A DNA stretch of 64,000 nucleotides from Stromatinia cepivora (Eukaryota > Ascomycota > Leotiomycetes > Helotiales > Sclerotiniaceae). Position numbers and translations under genes: made by a program. Under the pieces are notes generated by a model. It was not told the DNA's origin and ran no database searches. It saw only the letters and a program-made list of their open reading frames with translations. Shown piece by piece: positions 39,091 to 52,181 of this stretch (position 1 is its first letter; every line of letters starts with the position of its first letter). The stretch is from contig RCTD01000003.1 of NCBI GenBank assembly GCA_014898415.1, positions 1,302,001-1,366,000 on the forward strand, written 5' to 3'.

Positions 39091-41586
39091 TTATCCCAGA
39101 CCAGCTTTAGTCGTTTTCACAACATGAGAAACAGGCTGAAGAATGCCCTTATTATCGAGAGCACCAAGAGCGGTGCCAGCACTCCAGCCCATTTTCTCCA
39201 GCATCGCTCTTCCTTTGTTCCCAACGCCCAGCTCAGGTGCTGAGGCACCGACCACATCACCGTCACGATAACTGGCTGCACCAAAACCTCCACCGGAGCC
39301 ACCGCCACCACCAGCTCGACCACCACGCCTGGACGCAGTGCCTGCTCTTCTCCCACCTACATCATTACGAGGAAGGAAACGCCGTGAAAGTTTTAATGCT
39401 GCAGCCTCGTAGGCACGCTCTCCATAAGTGATTGTTCTTGAAGTGCGGTACAAGATAGGATAACGCTTATTGCCCAAGCCAGCTGACTTAGACTTTAATT
39501 TGAAGGCATTGGCGATTTCGTGAACGAATTTACGATCGGCTTTGTCCATTGCAGGAAGAGAAAGCCTGTATTATGTTAGCATGTAGATTAGGAGAAACGG
39601 AAAGGATACTGACGTAGTATTATCACCCTTCAAGAACTCCTTGATTTCTTCCTTGACATCATCAATACTCATTCCTTCCTTATACTTTGCCTTCATATCA
39701 GGCTTGCCATGTTTGCCAGTCAGTAATCCTTGTGTGCGTAGTATTTCACGTTCCTGCTTTCTCTCCTTCTTCTTGGCACGATCATTGTTCCATGCTGATT
39801 GCATTGAAGCCTCGAGCTCTGAATCCGAGATGTCATCAAGAATCAATTTTCCTTTGCGACCTTTAGGCTTCTTTTTGAGACTCGGCCGATCAAAGTCTAT
39901 TACATCAAATCCATCATAAGCATCGGCCAATGGAGCTGCAGGCGGAAATTCACCTTGGCGACGCTGTCTTTCCTTTCTACCTCTTCTGCCTGATAGTATG
40001 AAGTCATTGAGATCAATTGTGGGGGCTTCGATCTCTTCATCCTCATCATGGACTTCATCATCGAACAGTAGAATTTCATTTCCACCCATACCAAGCTCCT
40101 CCTGCTTAGCTATCAGCCTCGCAATCTGTTCATCGTTCATTTTGTCGATCCTCCTTTGAACGAGATCCTGCTCATCATCATGATCGTCATCATCCTCATC
40201 ACCAATATCATCGGAATTGTTACTGTCTTCATCTCCATTGCTTTCAAATTCGGCGATCAACTTCTCTTCAGCTTCAAATGCTTCGATGAGGGGCAGCGCA
40301 TCGGAATCTTGTAACACATGCAGTGGAACCCATCTGGCTTCGTCTACATCCTGATGTTCCCAGACAATTAAGTACTGCACACCGCCAACACGATGCCTTT
40401 TGGACAAAACAGTCTGGACTTTGCCTCGAGCCTCATCGGACGTACTTAGATCGTCAAGGTCCTGTAACTCCGTCCGACTCCATCCGTGCCGTTCATTTTG
40501 ATCAGAATCTTGAAGTTCTTCTGCAGAAGAGTCATCTTGCCAAGCAGCGTCTTCATCACCCCCTAACTCCCATTTGTTGAAAGTCTGGTCGGCATCCATA
40601 CTTTGTTGCTGGTCCATGTTTGCGATGTAATCTGCAATCATGGCATCCTCTTCATCACTATCATTGGCCCTTCCAGTTGCTCGCCGACCTCGTCCAGCAC
40701 GACCTTGATGGCGACCTTTATTTTGACGCTTGGGTAGAATTGCCTCAAAGTTAGGAGGGGGCGAATTGGCCCACTGATGTGGCATCGCCCCCAGAAACGT
40801 CTCTTTGTTCAAAGCCTCTGCCAACTCGGGTGGAATGGACTCTAAGGATGCCTCTTTTTCATCCAAGGTTTCTTCTAGTAGTTTATGTTGCTGAAGAAGT
40901 TTGTCTTCCACCATCTTAATCCTAGCATCTATTGGGTCCGCATAAGCTGGGAGTTCGTGTTTGATTCTGACATCTCCTTTCCCTGATTGACTACGTCCGT
41001 GAAAGAGTATGACTTCTTCGCTTGAGTCTGACCGAGCGGGAGAGATCGAACGTAAACGCGGAGGTGCAAGACCAGTCTCGACGGGCTTGTTGCCATCGGT
41101 ATCTATCATGAACAACGAAGATGATGCAGCCATAGGTTTTTCCCGATCTGCCATTTGTACATCCTGAGCCAAGATTTCTTCAGATAGTTCTGCAGACTCC
41201 AAGGTCATTCCAGCCAATGCTTCCTCAGAATCTTGGATGAGATCGGTTGGTTTGAACTCTCCAGCACTGACAAAGCTCACTTTTGTATCCCTCAACCTTT
41301 GATCAGAGTTCCAGAATGAATGATGACGTTCGGTATTGCGCGCTTCTTCTTGAAGTGTGAAGCCTGCGATATGTCGATCTTGTTAGTCTTTACCGACATG
41401 CAGCTGCGGAAGCAACCGTATTAGTTGCACGAGGAATATGTGAACATTACCAGTATGAGGTCTTTGGGGAATATATGCACCAGCAAATGGTATAAAAGAG
41501 GTTGCAGGATTTGGAGTTCCGGGGCCACCTCTAGGTAAACCGAAATTGCCCCTCCCACGAGTGCCACCCTGTTTGTTTCGTGGCAT
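39091..41586 (-). CDS. SQS1: R3H and G-patch protein SQS1
   Basis: Three exons, 41586-41451, 41363-39614 and 39565-39091, give 786 residues (yeast Sqs1 has 767). The N-terminus is Gly/Arg/Pro-rich (MPRNKQGGTRGRGNFGLPRG). The middle is a long acidic disordered part with runs of Asp/Glu. The C-terminal 160 residues hold an R3H-type domain (MDKADRKFVHEIANAFKLKS) and a G-patch near the very end (GNKGRAMLEKMGWSAG). In yeast the G-patch stimulates the DEAH helicase Prp43 in 40S ribosome maturation and spliceosome release. The protein is expected in nucleus and cytoplasm. Introns are 87 and 48 bp. It is divergent from ATG4. Confidence 0.92.
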
Positions 41587-42464
41587 AGCTTATGCTTTAT
41601 GATGAAATTGAGATGGATTCAAAGTTTGAGGGTGATAATCTGATGTACAGATCCATAGGATCCAAACATCAAAATTGGTAATTCAAAATAAGAGAAGACG
41701 AAGGAAGATTTGGCATGAAAATATTCGTTTGGTGGGTGTAGTATAATAACCAAATAAATTACTATTACAGTCGATTACCTTGATACCCAATCAAGGTACT
41801 TGCGGGTACTTTTTACTAGGCAGGGAGTCAAGGGTACTTAGCGTAAAAGGGTTCTTATCGATAACAAAGAGGAGCTACCAGGGCGGGTCACTTCACCCAT
41901 CCATCATTGAACATACCTACGAATAGCATATGAAAGGTAGAATTAATAATACATATCTAGTAAATCTTTATGTAACATTACATTGAGTGATTGACTACTC
42001 TTTCATTCAATAATTAAATTATATCATTAACCATACATTTCTTTTAACCTTTTATTCCCCCTCCGCTTTTCCCGTACAATGAATGCACTTTCCAAGCGAA
42101 TGCGTCTGACAATCCGACAATCCGACAATCTACAGCAGCAGTACGTACTAGGCTGAGCTAGGTATCACATCCATCAGCTGCCTGCAGCACTCAACTCAAC
42201 CCATTCAAAATCCCCAACTCTAGACTTTCAAAAACAACAACTTCTTCTGATGCATTTCTCAAATTGTTGAAGATTAACTTTATTATATCGCTGTTCCTTC
42301 AACTACAATTTTGCTTGGATCGGCTGTATACTTCGCAATAGATTTCATCAATAATTCCAGGCAATTTCCCCTCACCTCACCGTCCCCGCCATTCCTTACC
42401 CAGTTCTCGATAGTCTTATGTGCATTCGACACAATCTAGATTCGAACCATAGTCACATTCAGCC
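41587..42464. promoter_or_regulatory. Divergent spacer, SQS1 and ATG4
   Basis: This is an 878-bp region between two start codons. It contains the repeated word AATCCGACAATCCGACAATC near 42,110 and short TACCTACG/AGGTAG words. No further gene is seen. Confidence 0.45.
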
Positions 42465-43935
42465 ATGACGACGGTTGATATAGGTCGTTACAAACGCCTC
42501 GTCCAGTATTTCTGGGATCCCGAGCCTACAAACAATATCGCATCGAAGTCACCTATTTGGTGCTTAGGAGAGGAATATCTTGTTTTAGACAAGTCATCCA
42601 CTTCAGCTGTTGCATACTCTCCTCCCCAGGAAGGAGGATGTTTGCCCGCACAATCTCTATCCACCACAGAAACTACAACTCCACCAGACAGTACCGTTGG
42701 CAGCCTGGAATCAAGCTCAGATTACGATAATTGCGATACAGCTAGCACAGACGGAGGGTGGCCAACCGCATTTCTTGACGATTTCGAAGCCAAGATATGG
42801 CTCACATATCGATCCAACTTTCCAGCGATAGCTAAGTCGCAAGATCCGAAAGCCCTCTCTGCAATGTCGCTATCAGTACGACTGAGAAGTCAGCTTGTTG
42901 ATCAAGGAGGCTTTACTTCTGACACGGGGTGGGGTTGTATGATAAGGTCCGGACAGAGCCTGTTGGCAAATGCGTTATTTACTCTGAGGATGGGCAGAGG
43001 TTCGCCTCCTTTACGTTATCTTTTTTTATATCTAGGCTAATCGTGACATAGAATGGCGTCGGGGCTCATCCAGTAACGAAGAACGCAGAATCTTATCTTT
43101 ATTTGCCGATGATCCCAGAGCTCCGTACTCAATTCACAAATTCGTTGAGCATGGTGCAAGTGCTTGTGGGAAGCACCCCGGAGAGTGGTTTGGACCATCT
43201 GCCACTGCTCGCTGTATACAGTAAGAACACCATCTTAGAGAAATTTTTGACCAGTGGCTGATCATTTACAGGGCGTTGACCAACAGCCAAGTCGAATCAG
43301 AGCTACGGGTGTATATCACAGGCGACGGATCGGACGTGTACGAAGATACCTTCATGAGTATTGCAAAGCCAAACAGCACGGAATTCACGCCGACTCTCAT
43401 CTTAGTTGGTACGAGGCTGGGCCTTGACAAGGTAACTCCTGTCTACTGGGAGGCGCTGAAGTCCTCCTTACAGATGCCTCAGTCTGTTGGAATAGCTGGG
43501 TAAGTCGCCTTACTTTATAAGAATGATTATATACTAATTTAGTACAGAGGCCGCCCGTCCTCCTCGCACTACTTCATTGGTGTACAGGAGTCAGATTTTT
43601 TTTATCTGGATCCTCACCAAACTCGCCCAGCACTGCCGTTTAAAGATAATGTAGAGGACTACACTACTGAGGATATTGACTCATGCCATACACGCCGACT
43701 TCGACGACTTCATATAAAGGAGATGGACCCTAGCATGCTTATTGCATTCTTGATACGCGATGAGAACGACTGGAAAGACTGGCGACGGGCCGTTAGAGAA
43801 GTCCAGGGTAAGGGAGTTATTCATGTTGCAGATAGGGATCCGGCATTGCATGGTCTTGGCGGAGAGCGGGATGGGGCCATTGACGAGGTTGAGACATTTG
43901 ACGACGACGACGATGATACCATATTAGATGGTTAA
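42465..43935 (+). CDS. ATG4: Autophagy cysteine protease Atg4
   Basis: Four exons, 42465-42999, 43052-43220, 43272-43499 and 43548-43935, give 439 residues. Atg4 trims the C-terminus of Atg8 before lipidation and removes Atg8 from membranes afterwards. The family C54 triad is visible: Cys158 in [10 protein letters not shown], and Asp332 and His334 in [11 protein letters not shown]. Other family marks are the start [25 protein letters not shown], and the [19 protein letters not shown] segment. The C-terminus is acidic ([11 protein letters not shown]). Introns are 48-52 bp. The cytosolic role follows from the family. Confidence 0.96.
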
Positions 43936-44594
43936 GGCACGAGGAATAATCTATCAAGGGCGTTTAGGCATATCAGGCGTTCAGGGTAGCGGGACTCTAT
44001 AGAAACCAGGCTTAATTTATTCTTATGTCAAAACATAATCTTGATTGGTTTCAATGTTGTCGATGTTGATATCCATCAAATTTGGCTTATTGTACTGTTC
44101 AACACTTTCTTGCCATCCTATTTCAATCCAAACACTTAAACGTATTCCCGGATTGGTGTCAGCAACCGAGGTTGGGAGTGATCACGAAGAAACATGATGC
44201 ATTTTTGAAAGGTAATATCCATGTTTTGCCCAGGCGCGTATTTGAGGATATGAATGACATCACAAATACAAACATTACTACTGGATTCTAAAGTTCGAAT
44301 ATTACCTTTAAATAACACCAAACGAATTAATTCTGAAAAAGTCCAATTTATTTTTGTATTAAATCTTTATATTAATCTTAAGTTTGGATTATGAAAGTTT
44401 GATGGCTTGAAAAATAACCATATTGCTAAACAAGTGAGCTATGTATAGTTTTGATGAGTAGGGTCATTAAATTTTGTGCCCTGGCACTGAGTAATGCCAT
44501 CCTTCTTTGGAACGCCTCGATGTACAAATAGGGGTATAAAGCTACCGTAAACCACACTCAATGCTCCAAACTTCGTCATTTAGCTACTCATACT
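43936..44594. other. 3' to 3' spacer, ATG4 and JJJ1-like gene
   Basis: This 659-bp convergent region is AT-rich in its second half. Small overlapping frames on both strands near 44,082-44,321 have no support. Confidence 0.4.
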
Positions 44595-46316
44595 CTATTT
44601 CCTCTTTTTTGACCTGCTAGCTTTCTGTACAGGTTGGGCATGGCTAAACTCTTTGATGTGGTTGAAGAGCTTGCTTTTTGAGGAGAACGACTCATGACAT
44701 GAGAAATTCGCACATTTAAACTGAAAGTTCATCAGCATCAACTGACAGATGGTTGAAATGAGGTAACTCACACTTTGCCCCTGCTGCTCGGCAGCCTCTT
44801 TTTGAGCAGCTTTTTTGGCACGTTTGGCTTTCGCTTTCCCCAGAGGTTTTTTAAGAGTTGTATTGCTAGAAGCATCTTCTGCTCTATCTTTATTTGACTT
44901 TTGATCACGATTTGACTCCTCGAATGTGATAGAGGTTTCATCCTCCGACATTTCTCCTGCTAATCTTTCCTCAACTGCTGTTCTGGGAGCGTGATCATCA
45001 CTTAGGCTTTCAATATCGGAACCATTGTTGGTTGGATCATTCGGTTTGCTGAAAGTCGATCCATGATTGTATGACGGAGCTCCCACTTCCTCAACATCAC
45101 TTTCATCATTAACAGTAGACTCACGCTTTGCATTGTCTGAAGTAATTTCAAGCCTTTCGATTTCAAAAGTGCTATTTCCTCGTTCTGGTGGTGTATCTAA
45201 ATGCAGGGATTTACTTTCTTTGCGCATTTGCTTCTGGATAGCATGTACGGCTTTGATATGCTTTTTACTTTTTGTATGCGCCTCGAATTGGTTCTCGCTT
45301 TTGAATGTCTTGTTGCAAACAATGCACTCTAATACTTCAACCTCAGACTCTTCGGATGATTCTTCGATGACTTCTTCGGTCTCGTCCGGTTTCGCCCATT
45401 CTGGAACCACATGATTATTCATCTTGGCCTGATTCGCGGCTCGTTGACGGGCTGCTTGGGCTGAAGCAGCATCACGCAATATTTTCTGTCTCTCCGCCTG
45501 CGTTTGTGAATTCGGGGTGAAGCGGGGGTCTCTCTTGCGCACAAACAAAACAAGGTGTCTGACGGCATCATTGAACTCTGCTTTGGCCTCATCCCGGGCT
45601 TTTCTATTCTCCTTCTCTATCAATCGACGGGTTGCCCTATCCGGCGCATCGGAGGTCCGGTAGAGATCTTTCCACGAGAACGACTTTTGTGTAGTGAAGT
45701 TCACCCAGGTTCTGTAAAAGTCTTTGACTACATCCTCGTAGTTATCCTCGGCGGTCCCAAAATCAGGATAATCGACAATTTCAAGGCCATCCCAATCGCA
45801 TGCTGCATTCTCCTCTCTCGCAAGGGTCGCAAATGTCTCTCGAAGTATGCCAAAGAATCCGTTCGGAGCATCGGTGAATGGAACAGTGGAATCAAATTTC
45901 CCAATCAAGCTTACGATATGTGCTGCGCTTGTTATTCGAACATTTTCTGCAAAATCGTCTTCCGCAGGATCACCACCTCCTAGTATTGATAACCGATGAG
46001 AGTCATACCAGGCCCTTTCTTGTGGATCCGACAAGACTTCGTAGGCAGATTGAACTTCGGCAAACTTTGCGGTGGCAGTTTCGACGTTACCATAATTTCG
46101 ATCGGGATGAAGTTCCAGCGCCTTCTTTCTGTAGGCTTTCTTGATCCTAAAGACGGTAAATTAATCTTGTGATAATTTGGTGAAGTTATATCCAAATTCT
46201 TACTCATCATCTGAAGCCTGTCGCTCGACGCCCAATAATTCATAGTAACATGTTTTCATGACTACCCCGCCATTACTTTGTGCATCTCTCCTCGAGGAAG
46301 ATTGTTCTGCACCCAT
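44595..46316 (-). CDS. JJJ1: J-protein with two C2H2 fingers, JJJ1/DNAJC21 type
   Basis: Three exons, 46316-46204, 46146-44772 and 44720-44595, give 537 residues. An N-terminal J domain begins at [24 protein letters not shown] and carries HPD at 51-53, which stimulates Hsp70 ATPase. An acidic/charged middle follows. Then comes one C2H2 finger, [23 protein letters not shown], and a second at the C-terminus, [19 protein letters not shown], followed by a Lys/Arg tail. Yeast Jjj1 works with Ssa and Rei1 to release the Arx1 factor from pre-60S subunits in the cytosol. Compared with yeast, whose start aligns with Met20, this model has 19 extra residues ([10 protein letters not shown]...), so the true start could be at 46259. 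Confidence 0.92.
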
Positions 46317-47443
46317 TGATTAGATGTAGATATACTAATTTGTTGTGTTGTGGATAATTATCAAATACTTGAATGAATTATGAACGTGTCTGGATGTATC
46401 TCTGAATGTACGTCTGACGATGGTCTCTGGTTACCTAGGTAGGTATATATACCTAGGGCAGTAACTCGAGTGTATAAGAAAAAAGATATATTTCTTCTTA
46501 GTGAACCCCGCGATGGGATGCTCCAAATACCGTATTACATAAGCAACATGTTACCTTTTTGGCCGAGCAATAATGAATTCTAGAATTGATCGTTAGTTGC
46601 AAGTAGTTGCGATTTCCACGACCGGTAACTAATTAGTAGTAGATAAGTACTATAGCTTAAATACCTACTAAAAGGCTAGTAGGTGGTTGAATAGTGCGTA
46701 AGTAAAGGTCAATCTTGTTATGATTTAGATAGCACGTGGTCAGGAAGTTGGAGATAGTTGGTCTAACTGTGTACTCCACTAATAATTGTACTATATACTA
46801 AGTACCTACTAGGTACTTCCCGTACCTTTTCACGTGCCTTCCCTTCCCTTCTCATCTGATCCACAAATAAAATACACAATTTTTTTGCCTTGCTATAATT
46901 GGTCATCCACTAGAAGGTAGGTAGGTAAGCAAAACTTTTGATAGGACTGCCAGCTGCCTGTGTATAGAATCGAGACTCGAGAATGGCTGAAATGAACAAA
47001 GAAAGAAAACCTCACAGATGTTGTTTACGTTAACCTTATTAGACTTACTACTTCTAGTAGTATTTTTGACAGTCACACTGAATGAGTCTAAGCTTCACTT
47101 ACTCGAATTCCCCGTGCTACAAGGTCCTCATCTTACCCCCAAACTTCTTGTTGCCTTCTTGCCCATCAAAGTCATCAATATTTTGATGTTTAAGGCTGAA
47201 GCTTTATAGAAGACATCACACATCCTCAAAATACTACTTAGGTACCTAGTACTTACCCGCCGCGAAAATTGTTGCTCCATAGGTTAATTATTAACAATAA
47301 CAATCCCATCGATATACCTCGCTTTTGCCCTTTTTCAAACAATGCCACATGAATCTTTCATCTTAATAACCTTATAGCAGACAAAGCAAAAGGTTGCGGA
47401 ATCAATATCTTAATTACCTTTTATTGAACTGCATCTTTTTATC
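46317..47443. promoter_or_regulatory. Divergent spacer with AGGTACCTA-type words
   Basis: These 1.1 kb lie between two start codons. The palindrome-rich words ACCTAGGTAGGTATATATAC (46,435), CTACTAGGTACTTCC (46,805), GGTAGGTAGGTAAGC (46,915) and TTAGGTACCTAGTAC (47,240) recur. A small plus frame at 47018-47209 is hydrophobic but has no other support. Confidence 0.45.
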
Positions 47444-49199
47444 ATGAAATTTGCCAAAGAATTCAAAGATGCCCTTGCCAGAGAAGGCTTTCCGCCACGC
47501 TGGGTAGATTCTGCCATCCCCTATGGTTTGCTCAAGAAGTCTCTTAAAAAGGTTGGTCGAAAATTCGCAATGAAAAGCAAAAGCTAAAGTAACCCCAGAT
47601 TGCGACTGAGCTAGCAGAGTGCGGCCTTGATCCCGCTGCGCTTGCTAAGTTGAGAGAGATTTCTAGTACTGGGCCCGCTTACTTGTATGACTTCAAGGGT
47701 ATGACCAACCTTCCACGTTTATGGTGTCTTATATATAGAGATATTGATTGAATAAGGGTCGAAGGTCCGGCCCACCCTCATTTTACGGCTTGAACAAGGA
47801 GTCACCGTTGATGCTAGGCTGTCGGCTGACACGAGAAGATATCTTGAGGATCTGGTAAATCACCACCAGGACCTTTCCAATGTGTCACTACTCGATTCCA
47901 TCAGTGATGGACGTGGAAAAATCATACCTGTGTAAGTGTATTCTTACGACAGATCCGTTTGAAAGCTGCTGATATGACTCGTAGAGACTCACCAGCAAAA
48001 AAAGAGGTAGAACAACCATTTGTCCGGGAAGTCGAGGTGCCTCTCACCTTTGATGCAGAATTCTTCGGCCTCCTGCAGGGAGATGTCCACAACCTAGATG
48101 CACTCCAAGATGAGGAGCAGAAGGCTCTGGTAGCCGAGGTTGGCGACCTCTCAAAAGAGCTCGTCAAGCTCAGCGAACCTTCAAGGTTCAAAAAGACCGA
48201 CCAGTATCGATGGAGAGAATTGTTTGATGTTTACTTACAAGCTGGAATCTTCTTTTCGGATCTTGAAAAGGACCACGGCAAGCGTGATAGTGCAGCTGCG
48301 TTGGAGCGGTTACAGTGAGTACGCATATTTCTGTGAGTACGCGTCCATTGACTGAATACACTCTTTGCAGGTGGTTTCAAAGCGAAGTAGTCAAGAGAGG
48401 CATCGTAGATACATTCAAACTCTCCCCTAGCCGTAAAGCATGTACGTATATTGAATTCTGTCATTTTCCAAACGAAGATTACTGACCTCACTAGTGAACC
48501 AGTTCATCAGCATCAACGTTACGCTACTTCGAAATCTCCAATTCCAGGAGATCAACCAGAAAGCCATTGCTAAGATATTGAAAAGTAAGTTAGTTTTATA
48601 CTTGTCTAATATCTCCCGGCTGGGGCGCGGCTTCTATGCATTGATCTCTCCTCGAATCATAACTAATAGAAGTAGAATTTGACAAAAGAACAACACTGGG
48701 TGCCAGGCAAACATTTCCGAGACTGATTCAGTCCGACGTTATTATGACGGAAACAATGGCAAGATCCGTATGCGCGCAGATGACGCAGGATCTTGTTCAG
48801 ATAGTGCCTCAGCTAAGTGATTATACTTGTCCCGTCTGTCTTGCCATAGTATGGCGACCAATAAGAATGGAATGCAACCACGTGTTGTGTGTTCGATGCA
48901 CAGTATTTATGCAGCGGCGTGGGACCAATGCCTGCCCTTTATGCCGGGATGATGTTATTTTAAAGGCCGATCAAGGTAGGTTAAATATGTGGGATTGAAC
49001 AAAGTAGAATACTCCTCAACTGATGCGCATAGATAACATTGACGAAAAACTCTCCAAATTTCTTCTGAGAAATTTTCCCAAAGAGACGAAGGAGAAACAG
49101 ATTGAGCATGAAACCATAGATGGCAGGGAGAGGTTCGGCATTTACTATACTCACCCTTCAGAGCAAACTCCTCTGCAAAGATATTGCGCTGTCATGTGA
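47444..49199 (+). CDS. SPX-RING E3 ubiquitin ligase
   Basis: Eight exons, 47444-47551, 47599-47698, 47757-47931, 47985-48314, 48371-48441, 48495-48584, 48676-48975 and 49033-49199, give 446 residues. The N-terminal SPX domain starts MKFAKEFKDALAREGFPPRW and ends with INQKAIAKILKKFDKRT, the Lys-rich surface that binds inositol pyrophosphates in other SPX proteins. A C3HC4 RING follows from Cys343 (CPVCLAIVWRPIRMECNHVL, then C-x2-C and CPLCR). It probably ubiquitinates phosphate transporters or related targets in response to phosphate, like S. pombe Pqr1; the substrate is inferred. Intron 6 uses the second of two AG sites (48675), because the first gives an in-frame stop. Confidence 0.9.
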
Positions 49200-50119
49200 A
49201 AGAACCGGTGGGGAAAGTAGTTCCAGCAATTGTCACCTTCAGCAGGAGTAGGGATGTTCGAGACAAGCACTCACGGCGTTTTTTTCTTCTCCATGATATC
49301 CAATGGTGGCGATGGAATGACTACTATTAGCTTTTTCTAGAATAATGAAATAATACAATAGAATAGTTGTTTTTGTCACTCTTTTCACATTTTCAGAATT
49401 TAAAAACAGCTCAGTCGTACCAATACGAGTACAATATACGAAAAAATGATAGAGAATTTCTCATTTTCAGAATTAGTAAGAGTTGTATACTTTAAAACCA
49501 GTACAATAATAATATTTTAAGAAAATTGATGGGTAGCTAGATCATATCTGCCCCACCAACTCTGCCGACTCTGCAGTGTTAGAATACTTGACTGCGGCAA
49601 AGGTAGTGGGCTGTTTTTCTGCTTTGGCGGGGTAGTTCTGTATCCTGACAGGTTTATGTGCGGGTGGAGCTTCTTTGATTAGTAAAGGTACCTACATAGT
49701 AAATCTAATAGCGAGAGCAGGTATGATGTTACAATTTTTGGTAGGCGATACCACAATAAAACTATATCAAATATCTTAATATTCATAATACTGTGAAATG
49801 TTCAAAACAAAACTCTATGGACGACAAAATCAATTATCTGGGGTTTTATTATCATTCGAGTGATATTCTTCCAGTATGGCTGAATTTCTTCTGAGCAGAT
49901 AGGCTATGTAAAATGATATACATTTTATCTCGTCACACCACAAGTAGGTAGGGAGAGTAGAGAAATAATATTCTAATGATTTGCCATCCGAACTAATCAA
50001 TTTTTCCAAATCCCGAACTTAAGGACAACAATTCATCTTATTTGAAGCGATATATAAATCAGATCTAAGATTTGAATTCCAGAACACAACTACGACCGCT
50101 CAGGCACATCATTACTGCG
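49200..50119. other. Intergenic region, 0.9 kb
   Basis: This is the 3' region of the SPX-RING gene and the promoter of the F-box gene, both on the plus strand. TCTCATTTTCAGAATT-like words occur twice (near 49,385 and 49,460). No gene is seen. Confidence 0.4.
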
Positions 50120-52108
50120 ATGACTCCCAACGATGTCGATATCGTAAGCCGAGGTTTTGGTTTTGACATTCTCCCCGATGAGATTTTGCAACAAATACTT
50201 TACTACAGCTCTCCGCACGACACACTCTCGAATATTCAACTTCTTTCAAAGCGATTCAACCGTTTGGGAAATGAGCCATTACTTTGGCGATATCACTGTC
50301 GCGTACACTTCAAGTACTGGGATGCGAGACATTCTTTTCTTCAAAAGCTTGCGGGCATCGTAGGAGATGTGGACTGGAAAAGCTTATATATACATCGGAG
50401 GAACGTAGACCTAAAAACGACACAGGCTTTGAATCGTCTTCTTGAAAGTCGGGCTAATCGTATCGTGAACTTTGAAGAAATTGGAGGCTTTGGTTATGAT
50501 GCAAAAGACACGCTTTTGCGACATTGTCGTATCCGTGGCAATGACCATCTTGCCAGAAAGTAAGCTATTTGATCCGCAGATAGTTTCTTCTCTAATATAT
50601 ACATATATAGACACTATGCTTGTGCAGTGCTTGACTTCATTCATCGCTCAAAGGCTCTCGCAGTATGGTCGAAGCTTGCTGCGGGCGAGGAGGTACCTAT
50701 TGAAGCAGCATTGGGAGCGCATGATATGTTTATTTTACATGACAATGTCGGGGATTTGCAGGAGGTATGTTTTTTCTTCTATATTACTGCTTTAAGTAGG
50801 ATTCTAGCTAATAGATTTGCATAGATCTCTGATATTCTCGACGACCTTGCAACTCGCATACGAATTGACTACCCCAAATTTGATTATATGTCCACTCGAC
50901 AACAAGCCCTCGCAGTGGTTAAGTTTCTGCGGGGACGTAACCTTTTAGGACTCAATTCTGAACTCAACTACCGCGATTTACAAAATAACTATATTGGTTT
51001 GGCACTGCAGGAGCCAGAGCATCCTTCACTACCGCTGGTTTCTGTTGCAATATTTTGTGCGGTAGCTCGGAGAATCGGGCTTGATGCCAGGGTCTGTGGT
51101 ATGCCGAGTCACGTATATGCCATGGTTCTTCCAAAGCCTTTTATAGACCTCGATGACAAGCCACTTAAACAGAAGGATAGTGCCATGGAACCTATGTATC
51201 TAGACCCATACCGATCAACCTCAGAGATTCCTGTGGAAAATCTTCAGCGAATGTGGACAGCTTGGGGTGTCCGAGGAGTATCATTCGCCGAATTTGTCGC
51301 GGATTCCTCTGCTACAAACAATATCGTGCTCCGTACGACTAGAAATATAGTTACAACGATTCGAGAGTATCCTTACATACAAAACCGTCCCGCACAAGAT
51401 CCATCCTTCGTGACTACCAGATTACAAAGTGTACCGTTAGTGGAAATGGATCATGCAATATACTCAGTCACTTGGGCAAGCTTTCTTTTAACTCCAACAC
51501 CGGCTCCCCCTGGTCACGATCAACATCAATTGGTACCCATGCTGATGTCCAAATTCGAAAAATCATTTCCGGAGGACGTTGCTCTTATCGAAAAATACAT
51601 CCTCTCATCATACAATAGCTCCACCACAGAGCACTCTGAACTAGCTGAGGAATTAAGAGTAATTCGTACCGTAGACTCAACACCAAGGCAAGTGCGGACT
51701 CGCAACAAATCTAATGGGACGGATCGGGTGAAATTCAGGATTGGGAAAGTATTCCGCCACCAACGATATGGTTATACAGGAGCGATAATTGGTTGGGATG
51801 TCGGATGCCACATGGGCTCCAATTGGATAGCGCAACATCAAATTGATTCTTACCCAGGAGGTAGGAACCAAAGCTTCTATCACGTACTGTAAGTATCCAC
51901 AATATGTACTTTGGAAAGTGGAAACGCTTACAAGCATAACAGTGTAGAAGATGCCAGCATACGTTATGTGGCCGAGGACAATATGGAGATTGTTGAGCAG
52001 CCCGACGTAACATCGTTGATGATTGTGGCGGGACAATACTTCAAGCGATATGATCAGGAGAACTGTCAGTTCATTGCGAATTTCAGAGACGAGTATCCTG
52101 ACGACTAG
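50120..52108 (+). CDS. F-box protein with transglutaminase-like and YccV domains (FBXO21 type)
   Basis: Four exons, 50120-50559, 50611-50764, 50825-51888 and 51943-52108, give 607 residues. The F-box near residues 13-55 (ILPDEILQQILYYSSPHDTL ... LLSKRF ... LLWRYHC) should bind Skp1. A SirB1/transglutaminase-like core follows (residues about 200-330: STRQQALAVVKFLRGRNLLG, then LPLVSVAIFCAVARRIGLDA). The C-terminal YccV/hemimethylated-DNA-binding-like domain has FRIGKVFRHQRYGYTGAIIGWD and ends near RDEYPDD. The domain set matches FBXO21, a substrate receptor of SCF ubiquitin ligases; the substrate here is unknown. The upstream in-frame extension begins only with TTG, so the ATG at 50120 is used. 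The final acceptor is 51942, which keeps YHVLVEDAS in frame. Confidence 0.9.
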
Positions 52109-52181
52109 CGATGGTATGTACATATATTACTACAATTCGATCTTTGAAACCGGGAATAACAAGCACGTTCTAATGCCCACT

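Noticed and set aside
47018..47209. 63-residue hydrophobic plus-strand frame
   Set aside because: It lies in a promoter region, has ordinary length for chance, and has no other support.
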